A stretch of 64,000 bases of DNA, from the NCBI GenBank assembly GCA_037954325.1, contig JBBMNZ010000001.1, positions 15,024,758 to 15,088,757 of the forward strand, read 5' to 3'. Below are positions 12,236-23,345 of this stretch, piece by piece. The notes under the pieces were generated by a model. That model searched no databases. It worked only from the letters and a program-made list of their open reading frames with translations, and was not told the origin of the DNA. The stretch comes from Fistularia commersonii. Its lineage: Eukaryota > Chordata > Actinopteri > Syngnathiformes > Fistulariidae. A program made the translations under genes and the position numbers. Numbering within the stretch: the stretch's first letter is position 1; the number at the start of each line of letters is the position of its first letter.

Positions 12236-12353
12236 TTTGAACATGTAGCTTAGTGGTAGAGCACATATGTCATATGTATGAGGTCCTGGGTTCCACTTTA
12301 AGTTGCTTTGGATAAAAGTGTCTGCCAAATGACTGCATTCTGACTTCTATTTT
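12236..12353 (+). mobile_element. Short tRNA-headed SINE with L2-type 3' tail, nested in Rex3
   Basis: The head reads GTAGCTTAGTGGTAGAGCAC (A-box-like) and GGTCCTGGGTTCCA (B-box-like). After only a few bases comes AGTTGCTTTGGATAAAAGTG, the stem-loop tail that L2-clade reverse transcriptases recognise. The same tail occurs at 17402 and 32430. Rex3 sequence lies on both sides. AAACAA at 12230-12235 and 12354-12359 may be a short target-site duplication, though the left one sits in a CCCAAA tandem run, which makes it uncertain. Confidence 0.65.
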
Positions 12354-12545
12354 AAACAAGAGTCAGAACCTCTCCCTCCACCTGAGGGCAGAGGGAGGCT
12401 ACCCTCTTGTCCACAGGTTTGAACCCCAACATGCAGGCACCATGACGGGGGGGATCAAAATGCCCACACCTGCCTGTGGGCACCTAAATGTCTTCTTCAT
12501 GAGGGTCTTCTGAGCCACACTTTTTCTGGTCCCTCTGACAAGTTC

Positions 12546-15500
12546 TGATCAATGAATTATAATTAAGAAGCAACATCTCAAGAATGTATGCTCTGTGAAA
12601 AATGTCTGTCTATGTCTATGAACATTATTCAACCATCAACAGAAAGATACTGTGACATTGTTTTGGTAATTCCTGTTTTATTTGTTGTGTTGCTTGGTTG
12701 GACAAAATAGGCTTGTGATGTGAGTAAAGAGAGTAAATAAAATAAGTAAGTAAATAAAGTAAATAAAAAAATGAGTTGTTGCAGGGAAAGAAAAGACTGC
12801 TTTAAACCGATAAGACTGCATCGACCCCCCTCCCCCCTCTGCCACACACACATACACACACATTCACCCTGTCTGTCTCTTCGAGGCCTCATGCTGGGAG
12901 TGATAATGGCTGGACATGGCCCTCTCTCTGGCAGTCAGCTGTTTGCTCCTCTGCCAGGGAAATGAATGTGTCAAGGGACTAAAGTAGGATGTGTTGCTAT
13001 ATGCGCAGTTGTCAATGAGCTTGTGGCAACAGCTAAGCTACTGCTCCCGGGAACACAACCGTGGGTTTCACGCCACTTGTATGTCCAGGCCAAGTGCATC
13101 ATTAGTCAACCGCAAATGTTTAAAATGTGTCTCGGTTTAGGATGGATACACTTCTCTGTAATTCCACTTGAGGTACCAACACTATTTCTCTCTAAGATAT
13201 TCCGTCAGATATTTGTTGATGATGTTAGCTAAAGCATTTAAGCATTTTTCTGGAACCTCGCATCACTGGTCAGTTTTGTTGGGATCCCTTTTCTCAAGGT
13301 GTGAATATAAGTCGATGATACATATATTGCACATATATGTTGTTGTGTTTATGAATGGATCAAAAGCAAGCAAAATCAGGCCAAACAGAAGAAAACTTTT
13401 ATTCACCTTATCCTCTCAGAAATGTCTTTTTCCACTTGAATGTTGCTTGTTGCGCTTGTTGGAGATATTTTTGTCCACTGGTCTTTGCCTCCTGACTGTC
13501 AAGTTGATATTGTCAATCTTAAATGAATTCAGGATTATTGTAGACAACAACATGTCTACGTTTGAGGAAGATTTACACTGAGGTGTATTGAAAAAGATTT
13601 TTTATCAAGGATGATGGGAAGCATGAACACATGTAATCAGTTTGAGATTGTTGTTTTCATTTGACTACAAGGATTCTTCCAATGAACGGGAGCGTAACTG
13701 AAACCCTGACTAGCCCATCTGGCATTTGCCAGAAGTGCCAGGTTGTTTTTCTCCTTTCCAGTTTCAGCCCCAGTGTGGCCAAATTATTCTTATTACCATT
13801 TCCATGTCCCCAGCATACAGAAGCCAGCAAAGGAGACAAATAACAGGGATTTGTTGTGTTCAAAAGATAAGTTAAAAATGATCGTGCAGCAAAGAGGTGG
13901 AGGTGGAGGTTGAACATATGTGATAAAATGATTGTCCTCTAAATGGAGAAGCCTGGATAAACAAAAAAAAACAAATAAATAACGTAGATGACGCATCAGA
14001 CCGCATTGGTTGTGGTGGGAAGAGAGACAACGAGATTTACAAAAGTAAAAGATAAAACAGTGAAATGACAGAATGCCTCAGACTCAGTAATTAGTGTGAA
14101 CTAGCAAATAAAATGGTATCCATTGGTCAAGTCAATGGCAGGTGAACAAGAAAACCCAGAATGTTTGATTCTTAATGACAGGTATTATCTGGCCAACACT
14201 TGAGGGTATCTGTTAGGACTCCAGCAGGCCGAGATTACCATAGCAATCCTACATAAAAGTAACCTTCCAGTGAACCTGGCTGTTAAAGAGGTCAGTAAGC
14301 TGACATTGAGTACTCCCTGAAATCTTACTGGCCACTTTGATGAGGCTACGTAGCCTATTTTTATTGGCTGGAGTCAAATTTCATGCCAGTAAAAGGTCTT
14401 TAATTTTTCACATGTCTGTATATCAAACGGTGAAGTGAACTAGTTGACCATTCAATGAACCCCTCCACCAGTCTGAGATTTGCCAATCATACAACAGCAG
14501 TAGGAACAGTTCCATGCAGGCACTGCAAAATCAGTGTGATTTTCTCAATGTAGGGACAGTGAGCGGCCAACTTCAGCCTTGGTCATTTATTACAGTGTTT
14601 TTTTTCTTCCTAAAACAAGAATAAATAAAAAAAGAAAAGAAATTCACCAAGATGAGCACAGCCAGATAACGAATGGGCACCAGTCGTATTTTTTCCAGGG
14701 AAAACGCGTGAATTATGATTTTTTTTAGAAAAACTGTCATGAACCAATAAAACCAAGATATCTGACACTTGATGTTCTAGGTCAGTCAGGAGTCACAATT
14801 CACAGGCCCAAAGCACTTTATTGTTTTTGCTGTGAGACTCTAATTAGCGACATATCGTTTGATGCAATTGCTAACGTCAGATTAATACTAATCTATATCA
14901 GCATTAAGCTGCTATCAAATAGCACCAAAGTCCTTAGTAGTTGGACAAAATAACTTGTAATACTAAAAATACTTATATTACAATAATAATTATAAGACTA
15001 ATAATGTAATTATTATTATAATTATATATTAATTACTAAATAATAACTAATAATGACTAATAACACACTGGTGCAATATAAATAAAATAATTTTAATGCA
15101 GCAAGTTTTAAGAGATCAAGTCTGACAAAATCTACAAAATACTCTTATCTATATCTTGTTCATAAATTCCACATTATTTTTAAATGTCCTTTTTTTTACA
15201 AAGCGCTTTATTTTATCCTCTTCTAACTGCACAGACTGTATTAAAGAATCCTGGTATGCTGCAAGATCTCCTTTTTTTCTGATAATGTTTGACATTATTG
15301 AAAATTCGGTGAAAGTTAGTCCTGGATGACAGTATAGTCGAACAGGGGACTTTTTTATATTATTTTTGGCTCCATTCTGTTTTCTAAAAGGGTGTAGTTT
15401 GTCTCATTGTATCGTACAAGTGTAGAAACTTCAAAAGTTTGCTGAAGTACAGTATGAACATTACCTGAACCGCTACTTTAAATGTAAAATACTGCATAAA

Positions 15501-16681
15501 ACAGCAGTAGCTTTATAAACGTAAGACTGCTTGATGTGCCATTTTTCCCCGACAACTCACATCTGTTGCTGGTAATTGGTAGGAGACATTTCCTATCCAG
15601 CTATTTATTTTCCTTTATTTCTCTGTTCCTGTGAGCATGTGATGTGATGTGGGAGAGGCCAAACTGGTTAAGGATCGGCGCCATGGGACTCGCTCCACTC
15701 AGGTTGCCAGAAAACAGCCGTTTCATCTCTTGTGGAGCAAAGTAGTCCGGGTTGCTATGGAAAGCGGATCAAAAGCGGGGCAAGAGCTAAGGTGACAATG
15801 ACAAAGACTTTCTTTTATCAACACTGACATCCATACCTTTGGTAAGTTCCATTGAGGGAGGGAAGTATAATATCCTTAACACCAAGAAGCAGGCAACATG
15901 TCAAATAATCAATGATCCTCTGAATAGTTTAAGATAGAAATACGAGAACAAATTTAGAGAAGGGAGCGAATTTGTGGTGTCCAATTTATGAAAGGATGAG
16001 GAGCTCCTACCAGATGTGAGAGCATTAATTTCTGCTAATCAAAGAGAGTTCCAAGGATGGTGATAGTGGCAGGAGAACAGGCGACACTCAAGGTCATTAG
16101 TAATTCACATCGACGGAGCCGTGAATGCCAGCACTTGCCCTTTGTGACTCTCCCATGAATCTGTGAGAAATGGTTGCAGAGATTTAGTTTTACATGATGA
16201 GATTAACTCTGGAAGAATCAATTTCCGTTAGGTTCCTTAAAGAGTCCTTAAAAATTTCCCATCAGCGTCTTTATGATGACAATGTGACGGAAAATATACC
16301 CAAGTGTCCACAGATTTGGGTTCCGGTTTCACAGTCTGGGGAAAAAAAAAACGAAAAAACTAATTGACTCATAAGGCGCTAACAGGCAAAATAATATTTA
16401 ACTGTTAACGGTGATAGAAGTCGATGTTACCAGTGTTTCCTGCAGCTCTGAGAGGATTACAGGTTGTTTGTTACAGGTAGTGTCTGTTTAATGGTGATAA
16501 GGCAGGGAGAGATGCAAATGTACAGTAGCAGCCACTGCCCTGCAAGGTGAGATGGCTTCTGGGGCCACAGAATTTCCAACGTTCTTTTTTATGTTATACC
16601 ACAGGTTTTTTACTGTCGATAATTACATATTAACGTATTCTGTTTTTCTTTTTCCCTTTAGACATCAGAGGAGCTCAGCAC
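12546..16681. other. Non-coding stretch, no gene seen
   Basis: The sequence is A+T-rich, most strongly at 14980-15070. A short CA tract sits at 12842-12862. Frames such as 13168-13581 have no protein resemblance. The patch at 15640-15810 is less A+T-rich and could be a regulatory element, but nothing specific is recognised. Confidence 0.45.
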
Positions 16682-16912
16682 AGCGGTTCGGCAGATAGGG
16701 CTTTCACCTCACGGCAAGTAGGTCCCTGGTTCAATTCTGACACAGGGCCTTTCTGTGTGGAGTTGGGGTGTTCACGCCATGTCTGTGTGGGTTTCCTCCA
16801 GGTTCTCTGGTTTCATAATCCAAACGCATGTTGCAGGCTTGCCGGCGATTTCAGCCCCCCCAGACCCTTGCAGGATCAGCGGTAAAGACAATGAATGAAT
16901 GAATGAAAATAC
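16682..16912 (+). mobile_element. tRNA-derived SINE with (GAAT)n tail
   Basis: The head GCACAGCGGTTCGGCAGAT and the B-box-like GGTTCAATTCT are followed by GGGCCTTTCTGTGTGGAGTT and GGGTTTCCTCCAGGTTCTCTGG. The copy ends in a shortened 3' region (GATCAGCGGTAAAGACAAT) and (GAAT)n at about 16891-16907. The family also occurs on the minus strand at 29909-30240, 34880-35168 and 44296-44617. Compared with the copy at 44296, part of the interior is missing. Confidence 0.7.
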
Positions 16913-17203
16913 TTCATTCATTTCAAGGGTGTTTATACAAAATTACTCTCATAATAAGTTGTGGTGGGCTCAGGGAAAAAGTAACAAAAACTGTAATTAA
17001 CTCTTGAGCCAGTATTCTAGCAAAAACTGGAGTAATGGACTGTTGATAAACCACTATAAACTCTACCTATGACAGAAACGGTGCAAAAATTAAATTGGCA
17101 AATATGTATTTTAATTTTATTTATTATATTTATACCTTTTTCAACAATAGTGTCAACTATGGTATGATCCAGCAGGGTATACTGGGATTTATTTTAAGAG
17201 CAG

Positions 17204-17309
17204 AAAGTAGTTGGTGTGAGAGAGGAGGATACAGAGAATAGGATTAGATGGAGAAGGTTGATTCGCTGTGGCGACCCCTGAAGGGAAAAGCCAAAAAGAG
17301 AAGAAGATA
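17204..17309 (+). mobile_element. 106-bp RTE-clade LINE 3' fragment with 10-bp target-site duplication
   Basis: This is the extreme 3' end of the RTE family seen complete at 36510-39165: TAGTTGGTGTGAGAGAGGAG, then TTCGCTGTGGCGACCCCTGA and a GAA-rich end. TTAAGAGCAG occurs on both sides (17194-17203 and 17310-17319), which fits a target-site duplication and fixes the insertion at 106 bp. Extreme 5' truncation of this kind is usual for non-LTR elements. Confidence 0.75.
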
Positions 17310-17401
17310 TTAAGAGCAGGGATAACCAGTCTCTTTTATATAAATATAATGACTTATCAACAAAGCAAATCTTTTCTAAAAGGAGGGTTTGTCATGTCCT
17401 C

Positions 17402-17460
17402 TATTGTAAGTCGCTTTGGATAAAAGCGTCTGCCAAATGCAATGTAATGTAATGTAATGT
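17402..17460 (+). mobile_element. L2-clade LINE or SINE 3' tail with TGTAA repeats
   Basis: TTGTAAGTCGCTTTGGATAA and AAGCGTCTGCCAAATG, followed by four AATGT units, form the conserved 3' stem-loop and pentamer tail of teleost L2-type LINEs and their partner SINEs. Only a short stretch upstream is shared with the copy at 32430-32485, so the insertion is severely 5'-truncated. Confidence 0.75.
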
Positions 17461-19273
17461 CAACATCTTTTTATATAGTAAGCTAACATTCTGTTTAAGA
17501 TGTGAAGCAGTCAGATGGGCCATAAAAGGTCATAAAAGTTGCCTAAATCTGACTCGTCCCAGAAATTCTGATATCTAGTACCCGTGTAAAGCCGCACAAA
17601 ATAATGCAATACTATACTGCATTCCTTCACTCCGTTTTGGTATCACCTGATAAAATCACTTGATATTGAAAATTGCAGAATGGACATTCATATTGTTTTT
17701 GATTGGTGTCACCTAGCTCAGCTCTGTTCGGTTTAGACACAAATAGATGGAGAGTAGTGTCGACTGTCATCATTAGTGCCTCTCCCTTCACTTACTCCCA
17801 GGGGACTGTCGTATCATTGGGCTCACTCCGGTACTAATAGCCCTGTCTAAGAGCTAGCAAGATACCTTTTGGATGTAATGCTCCCTGCTGCAATTTAGCT
17901 TGCCATTCAACTGTGCCGTGTCCCAAGCACTGCAGGAAATTACCACAGAGTGCTGATGTGGGGAATTTTCCCCCCAAAGAATATATCTTTTGCAGACAGT
18001 CAGGATTATAAATGATGCAGGCAGCATAACTTCATCAGTCTGTCGAACGCCCTGAAATCAGCGCTTGCATTTATCACAGCACATGTGCATTCATGTCCAC
18101 GTGTGAATTTCAACCGGTACTCCCAACTCATGAATGGCCTGGCCCATTTCACCTCTCGTTGACCTTGCAGACAGACCGTAGAGAACACAGTAAAATCCCC
18201 TCAACCACCTCAGTTCGGCTTGACTGGGTAAAGGAGAGTGCTCTCTGACTGCTCAGCCTGTGGATTACTCCTCAATACAGGATTACACTCCAGTGAATGA
18301 GTGCAGACACAATACCAGCAGCTCAGCTCCCAACGACACAAGAGAGATTTAGCTAAAGACCTGAAATAATATTTTTTTGGTTGATCAGTAACAGAGGAGC
18401 TATACCGCTTACTGTCATTCACACATCGGCCTCGTTCCCTCTACCGCATAATCCCAATTTGGATTTTTTTACACCCAAAAAAAAGATAAAAGGTGCTTCA
18501 GGTGTGTGAGGTGAGGATCAAATTTAATAGACTTTGACCATGATGAACATTTTTCCTAAATTCTGTGGTTAAATAATGTTTGCTTACAACACTATAATTA
18601 GCAGACTTTTCATGACATAACAATTTTGTGTTGTGTCATAAGAAGACATTTATGTTATAAATGGGGTGGGAGGTTCTCTCAGGCATTCTCTGGCTTATTC
18701 TGTGCAGGGAAACTGCTATTTCAATTCTACCTCTGCCAAACATAAAAAAGTAACACAACACAGGGTGACTTTGAGCAGATTGGTGCACATTTGCCAATTA
18801 TGAGGTGCAGTAGTCCACCAGACCCAAAATCAACGGACCAAGCTGTCATAGCTACTGCTTCTCCAAAGTATTCAGTCGTATCAATTATAAAGAGTGTTGT
18901 GTTGTACATGTACTACAGTCTGTTAAATATTGAGTAAGATCTGGCAGGCACGGCATTTTTATACCATCCAACGCTCGTCTATATACCACCATGTGTGTGT
19001 ATTTTGTGTGTACTGCCAAATTTTTACAGAAAGTGAGATCTTTGCCCAAGATGAATGTCTGCCTCTGAAGTTGTTCGAGAAGGCATAGAGAATGGCAGCT
19101 TTTATAAATATGAGATAGAAATTACCATTTGATCAATTTTTTTTTTAGGACATGTCCTAAGTCTACATACAGTTTTAGTGATTCTTTTTAACAAGATGGG
19201 AAGTATTCATCATGCATCAAATTACTGGGTCTTGTTGAATGTAGAAATTTATAATTCATTTGCGACGAAATTT
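17461..19273. other. Non-coding stretch, no gene seen
   Basis: No repeat family or coding frame is recognisable. Frames near 18006-18422 on the minus strand are short and lack any resemblance to a protein. Confidence 0.45.
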
Positions 19274-19284
19274 GTTTTGAATGC

Positions 19285-19350
19285 GATAGGCTCCACCATC
19301 TCCCCCGACCATGAATGCAGGATAAGCGGTAGAAGATGGATGGATGGATG
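19285..19350 (+). mobile_element. 66-bp SINE/LINE tail insertion with target-site duplication
   Basis: GATAGGCTCCACCATC, then GGATAAGCGGTAGAAGATGG and GATG repeats make the common teleost tail shared with Rex3 and its SINEs. TTTTGAATGC flanks it at 19275-19284 and 19351-19360. The direct repeat extends to 11 bp if the shared G is counted. It is a minimal, heavily 5'-truncated retroposition. Confidence 0.75.
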
Positions 19351-19360
19351 TTTTGAATGC

Positions 19361-20069
19361 TCAGAATTACATCAGCTTCTTTCTGACAATATAAGTTTTC
19401 AATTGCCAGGTTTTATTTAATATCACCCCTATATTTTGGCCCAATGCCGGAATGGTATTTTTGGTACCATCAATGACACGACAGTATCAGAACGGATAAA
19501 GATATATATGATAGGTTTCATATTTCATTCACACAATAAGACACACATTGAAAGTGCATAAACATGCATTATGTATGTACATATAGCTTTGTTTAGGCTC
19601 TTCTCCTACCTCGACTGTGCTGTATTCCATTCAGTCACGTGTGGTGAGGTTCATAGATGGCAAGGCAGCAATTTCTTTGGAGTCAGATTTCCAACTGTAA
19701 GAAATCAAATAGCATCTTATTCCCTATTCAATTGGTGGCATGCATATTGTCAGTGTTTCATATCTCATGTTAGCGTTCCTCCCTCTCTTGCTATCTCTAT
19801 CTGTCTCTCACAGACACATACACACACACACACACTAAAAAAAACACATACATAGCAACATATTTGGCATGGAAAGAACATTTTTATTGTAGTGGCAAAA
19901 CCCAACGAACAGAGCAAATGTGCTATGCAACCCTCCATGTGTTCCATCCAATTCATACTCATTCTAAGCTGATAAAAGTATGAGTGCTGTACAACAAAAT
20001 TTCAATTTTGATGCTCAATTAAAGACCGCTTCACATTTTGGCTGCGAACATCTTGAACATCAAGACATC
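19361..20069. other. Non-coding stretch with short CA tract
   Basis: A (CA)n tract lies at about 19813-19834. Its flanks give frames in which the tract is read as repetitive residues. No coding sequence is recognised. Confidence 0.5.
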
Positions 20070-21022
20070 TTGAATTTCTGTCGATAAAAGTTATCAACAG
20101 AATTGGTGACAAAGGACAGCCCTGGCAGACTCCAACCCTCACCAAAAAAGAGTCCAAATGACAACTTGCAATATGGACCATGCTCTGGCACTGATCATAC
20201 AAGGACCGAAGGGCACGTATTAAAGGGTTTGGTACCCCATATTCCCACGGGACACGGTCAAATCCCTTCTCCAGGTCTACGAAAGACATGTAGACTGGTC
20301 GGGAAAACTCCCATGCGTCCTCGAGGACCCTACCGAGGGTATAGAGCTGGTCCACTGTTCCAAGGCCAGGACGAAAACCACATTGCTCCTCCTAGATCAG
20401 AGGTTCAATGAGCCATCGGACCTCTCCAGCACCCCTGAGTAGACTTTTCCAGGGAGGCGGAGGAGTGGCTATCCTCCTGTGCTTGGAGCACAACCTCCGG
20501 TCTCCTACTTTAAGGCGGGGTATCACCACCCCAGTCTGCCTCTCCACAGGCACTGCCTTACCTTGGAGGCATGCAGTGGAGGCATGCAACATTGCTGAAT
20601 CGAACTAAATGTCCCCCGCCTTCCTCTGGCCGTGGTAGACTCTCTGCTAGAGGTGGGAGTTAAAACTCTTTCTGACAGGGCACTGTGACATACGTTCCCA
20701 ACAGACCCTCACAATGCTTTTGGTATGCCAGGTCTCACCGGCATCCTCACCCACCATTGGAGCCAGTTCACCACCAGGTGGTGATCAGTTGACAGCTCCG
20801 CCCCTCTAGGCCACATGTTCTGGACACTCGGTGAAGAAAGTCGATCATTGAACTAAGTCCTAAGATGTGCTGGTGCCAGATGCAAATGTGTGTGTATGAA
20901 TGAACATGGTGTTTTGTTATGGACAGTCAATGATGAGCACAGACGTCCAGTAACAGAACACCACTCAGGTTCAGATCAGGGGGACCGTTCCTGCCAATCC
21001 CGCCTTTCCAGGTTTTGCTGTC
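20070..21022 (-). mobile_element. Rex3 fragment lacking its 3' tail
   Basis: Minus-strand Rex3 RT is seen from GVCQGCPLSPILLITF (about 20090-20135) through FVDLEKGFDRVPWEYGVPNPL to the endonuclease-side region near 20900-21020. The two segments that flank the classic Rex3 amplicon are both here: GGTGACAAAGGACAGCCCTG at 20105-20124 and ACCACCCCAGTCTGCC at 20525-20540. The low-coordinate end lacks the C-terminal RT and the (GATG)n tail, although retroposition normally preserves the 3' end. A later deletion or rearrangement is therefore inferred. The other end abuts a plus-strand RTE fragment. Confidence 0.8.
20085..20355 (-). pseudogene. Rex3 reverse transcriptase remnant (palm motifs A and B)
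   Basis: The frame reads YTLGRVLEDAWEFSRPVYMSFVDLEKGFDRVPWEYGVPNPLIRALRSLYDQC in one piece: motif A (FVDLEKGFDRVP, normally AFDRVP) and the helix after it, followed by VGVCQGCPLSPILL (motif B). A short deletion joins DRVPWE to YGVPNP. Motif C is absent because the element ends before it. Confidence 0.75.
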
Positions 21023-21968
21023 AGTGGTGCAGGACATGTATGTAACCTTTGAGATTGTGGCGAGATGTGCTGGAGGGGTAACAGAGAAGTTCAAGGTGGA
21101 GGTGGGGCTTCATCTGAGATCAGGTCTGAGCCCCTTCTTGTTTACAGTGGTGATGGACAGGCTGACAGATGAGGTTTGACAGGAATCTCCATGGACCATG
21201 ATGGTTGCAGATGACATTGTGATCTATAGTGAGATCAGGGAACAGATTGAGGAAAATCTAGAGTGGTGGAGGTATGCTCTGGAAAGGAGAGGAATGACGG
21301 TTAGTGACAGCAAGACACAGTATATGTGTGTGAATGAGAGGAGCCTGGGTGGAACGGTGAGGCAACAGGGAGTGGGGATCAAGAAGTTGGAGGATTTACT
21401 CAGAAAGTACCCAGGGTCAACAGTCCAGAGCAATGGACAGTGTGTAGAAGAGGTAAAGAAATCGGTTCAAGCAGGTTGGAATGGGTGTAGGACAGTGTCA
21501 GGGATACAATGCCATACAAAAATATCAGACAGAATGAAAGGAAAGGTTTACAAGACAGTGGTGAGATCAGTACAGGTGTATAGTTTGGAGACAGCGGCAT
21601 TGGAGAAAAGACAGGAGGCAAAGATTTTGAGGTTCTCTTTGGGAGTAGCGAGGATGGATAGGATCAGGAATGAGTGTATCAGTGGAACAGCACAAGTAAG
21701 ATGTTTTGGAGAGAAGGTCAGAGGCGCCAGACTGAGATAGTTTGGTCATGCACAGAGGAGGGATAGTGAATATATTGGTAGACAGATGCTGTAATTGGAG
21801 CTGCCAGGCAGGAGGTCTCGAGGACGACCAAAGAGACGATTTATGGATGTAGTGAGAGGATATGAAGGTAGTTGGTGTGAGAGAGGAGGATACAGAGAAT
21901 AGGGTTAGATGGAGAAGCTTGATTCGCTGTGGCGACCCCTGAAGGGACAAGCCAAAATAGAAGAATAA
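21023..21968 (+). mobile_element. RTE-clade LINE fragment, 5'-truncated
   Basis: It starts inside the reverse transcriptase (VQDMYVTFE, aligned with VQDMYASCE of the copy at 36510) and continues through the C-terminal domain into the family's 3' end (TTCGCTGTGGCGACCCCTGA, about 21920-21940). It differs from the long copies by stops (for example in DEVRQES, near 21180) and small frameshifts. The left end meets a minus-strand Rex3 fragment with no recognisable spacer. Confidence 0.8.
21198..21740 (+). pseudogene. RTE reverse transcriptase C-terminal remnant (open for 180 codons)
   Basis: The frame starts at the catalytic motif C, here VADD (21204-21215) instead of the usual FADD. It continues through ENLEWWRYALERRGMTVSDSKTQYMCVNER, the thumb region, and LRFSLGVARMDRIRNECISGTAQVRCFGEKVRGARLR, the conserved C-terminal region. 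A stop follows directly (RLR then TAG), where sister copies read WFGHVQRRDSEYIGRRML. The frame looks intact only because the remnant is short. Confidence 0.8.
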
Positions 21969-23223
21969 CTCATTTGGGTATATTGAAGATATTAGCATTT
22001 CTACTTTGCATTCAATACATTCTATTCCATTTTATTTATCATACAAGGCATTGTTATTCCTAAGAATATGCCTGAACAGAAGCAACTTTTGGAAAAAAAA
22101 AAAAAATGGATGCAATGGTTTTATCACGGTAGATCTAAGACACCGTTTTTACTGACCCAGGATTGTGGAAACCAGTGTTGGCCCTGGAGACATCACTCCG
22201 AGTGGGACTTTTAAGTCTGTTGTCCATCTCACATTAAATGTTCCATGTGTAATTGAATGTGAAAGAAAGGAAGGATTACAGATCTTACCTCTTTGTTCTT
22301 TCCTTAGAATCCTGTTTTATCACACTCTGTATGACTGCATTTATCTCACATTTAGATTTACCTCTCTGCCTAGTTTATGACCGACCCTCTCCATGCTCTT
22401 TCATCCCTCAAACTACTTCAGCGGATCTCAAAACCGTTTTGCATCCAGAGTTTATCACTCGTGAGATGCCCTTTAAGAAGAGAGGAGAAAAAAGGAAGCC
22501 TCCATTAATTGTGCATATAAAGAATAATGACAAGGTGCAGAGTTATCCTTCGAAGGTGGTCTGGACCCTCCCTTTATGTCATATGAGGGATCCATTTTGA
22601 GAGCAGAAACACAGGCCCTTGATGATTTCAAATAAAATCAAACATGTCGATGCACCTCCGCTTCCGCAATTTTACATCACAATCCTGCAGAACATATTTT
22701 TCATTTAAGATAAGAGTAAATCTCTTTGCACGATTGCATACAATATGAATAAGCATAATCCTGCATTATCTACCTGAATTACTTTTCATTCTGCTTTCTG
22801 CATAATGCTTCGCAGAAAAAGAGTTCAATATCAGAGGGGGAAATTCCCTAGATAAAAGCTTAAAATCCCGGATTGGTGTCAGCTAAAATGCTATGCACCA
22901 CATAAACCCGGGATCTGATGCTGCTGCAAGCTCTGCAAGCTCTGACTAACATACGATTCCTAAATCAATTCTTCTTTACTGTTTCCAAACAGTAACCTGA
23001 GCCAACACGCTAAGTTTAGCTGAGCAGTGTAAATCGTAACAAATGTCAGACGATATAGCAACACGTCACCAAAATGGCTTTTTTAGCTATAACTTGTATA
23101 TACAATTTAATTCATACCAATAAATTAGGAAAGTACCTCAGTGATAACATGAATAGGTTATATTTTGAAGAACTGAGCAAGCAGGATTGCAAAATAATGT
23201 TTTGGGATATTCATTTTCTGAAT
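21969..23223. other. Non-coding stretch, no gene seen
   Basis: A poly(A) run sits at about 22097-22109. The remaining sequence is unremarkable, and overlapping frames at 22165-22600 have no resemblance to known proteins. Confidence 0.45.
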
Positions 23224-23345
23224 TAAGATAAGATAAGATAAGATAAGATAAGATAAGATAAGATAAGATAAGATAAGATAAGATAAGATAAGATAAGATA
23301 AGATAAGATAAGATAAGATAAGATAAGATAAGATAAGATAAGATA
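23224..23345. repeat. (AAGAT)n microsatellite, about 24 copies
   Basis: A near-perfect pentamer array. It is followed by ACATTTTTGTCACAGCAAAT and TCCTTTGTCACAGAAGCGTG, which resemble the 3' UTR end of a minus-strand Rex1-type LINE. The array is therefore best read as an expanded LINE 3' tail. The body of that element (to about 23400) is too short to classify firmly. Confidence 0.9.

Larger units (their letters stand above)
10850..12545 (-). mobile_element. Rex3 non-LTR retrotransposon (RTE clade), internally deleted
   Basis: The low-coordinate end is the (GATG)n 3' tail that marks Rex3, seen here as CCATCCATCCATC followed by CGCTTATCA. Coding remnants on the minus strand are, in order, an endonuclease part (LLGDFNAHTG about 12095-12122; DHH at 11822-11830) and a reverse transcriptase part (GLRQGCPLS about 11660-11690; FPDDVILL at 11559-11579). 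The plus-strand text GTGACAAAGGGCAGCCCTGG at 11653-11672 matches the highly conserved Rex3 RT segment. The end of the endonuclease joins the mid-RT directly, so the N-terminal RT is missing. Sequence at 12354-12545 continues the endonuclease upstream region beyond a nested SINE. Stops and frameshifts show it is inactive. Confidence 0.85.

Noticed and set aside
12241..12300. tRNA gene (A- and B-box-like motifs)
   Set aside because: It is followed directly by the L2-type tail, so it is a SINE head. The acceptor stem is not complementary.
11744..12328. 194-codon minus-strand frame as a possible host gene
   Set aside because: It contains Rex3 endonuclease motifs (GDFNAH, DHH) and then RT-side sequence joined by deletion; its first part is SINE sequence.
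23224..23345. CRISPR-like array
   Set aside because: It is a spacer-free pentamer tandem repeat in a vertebrate-type sequence.
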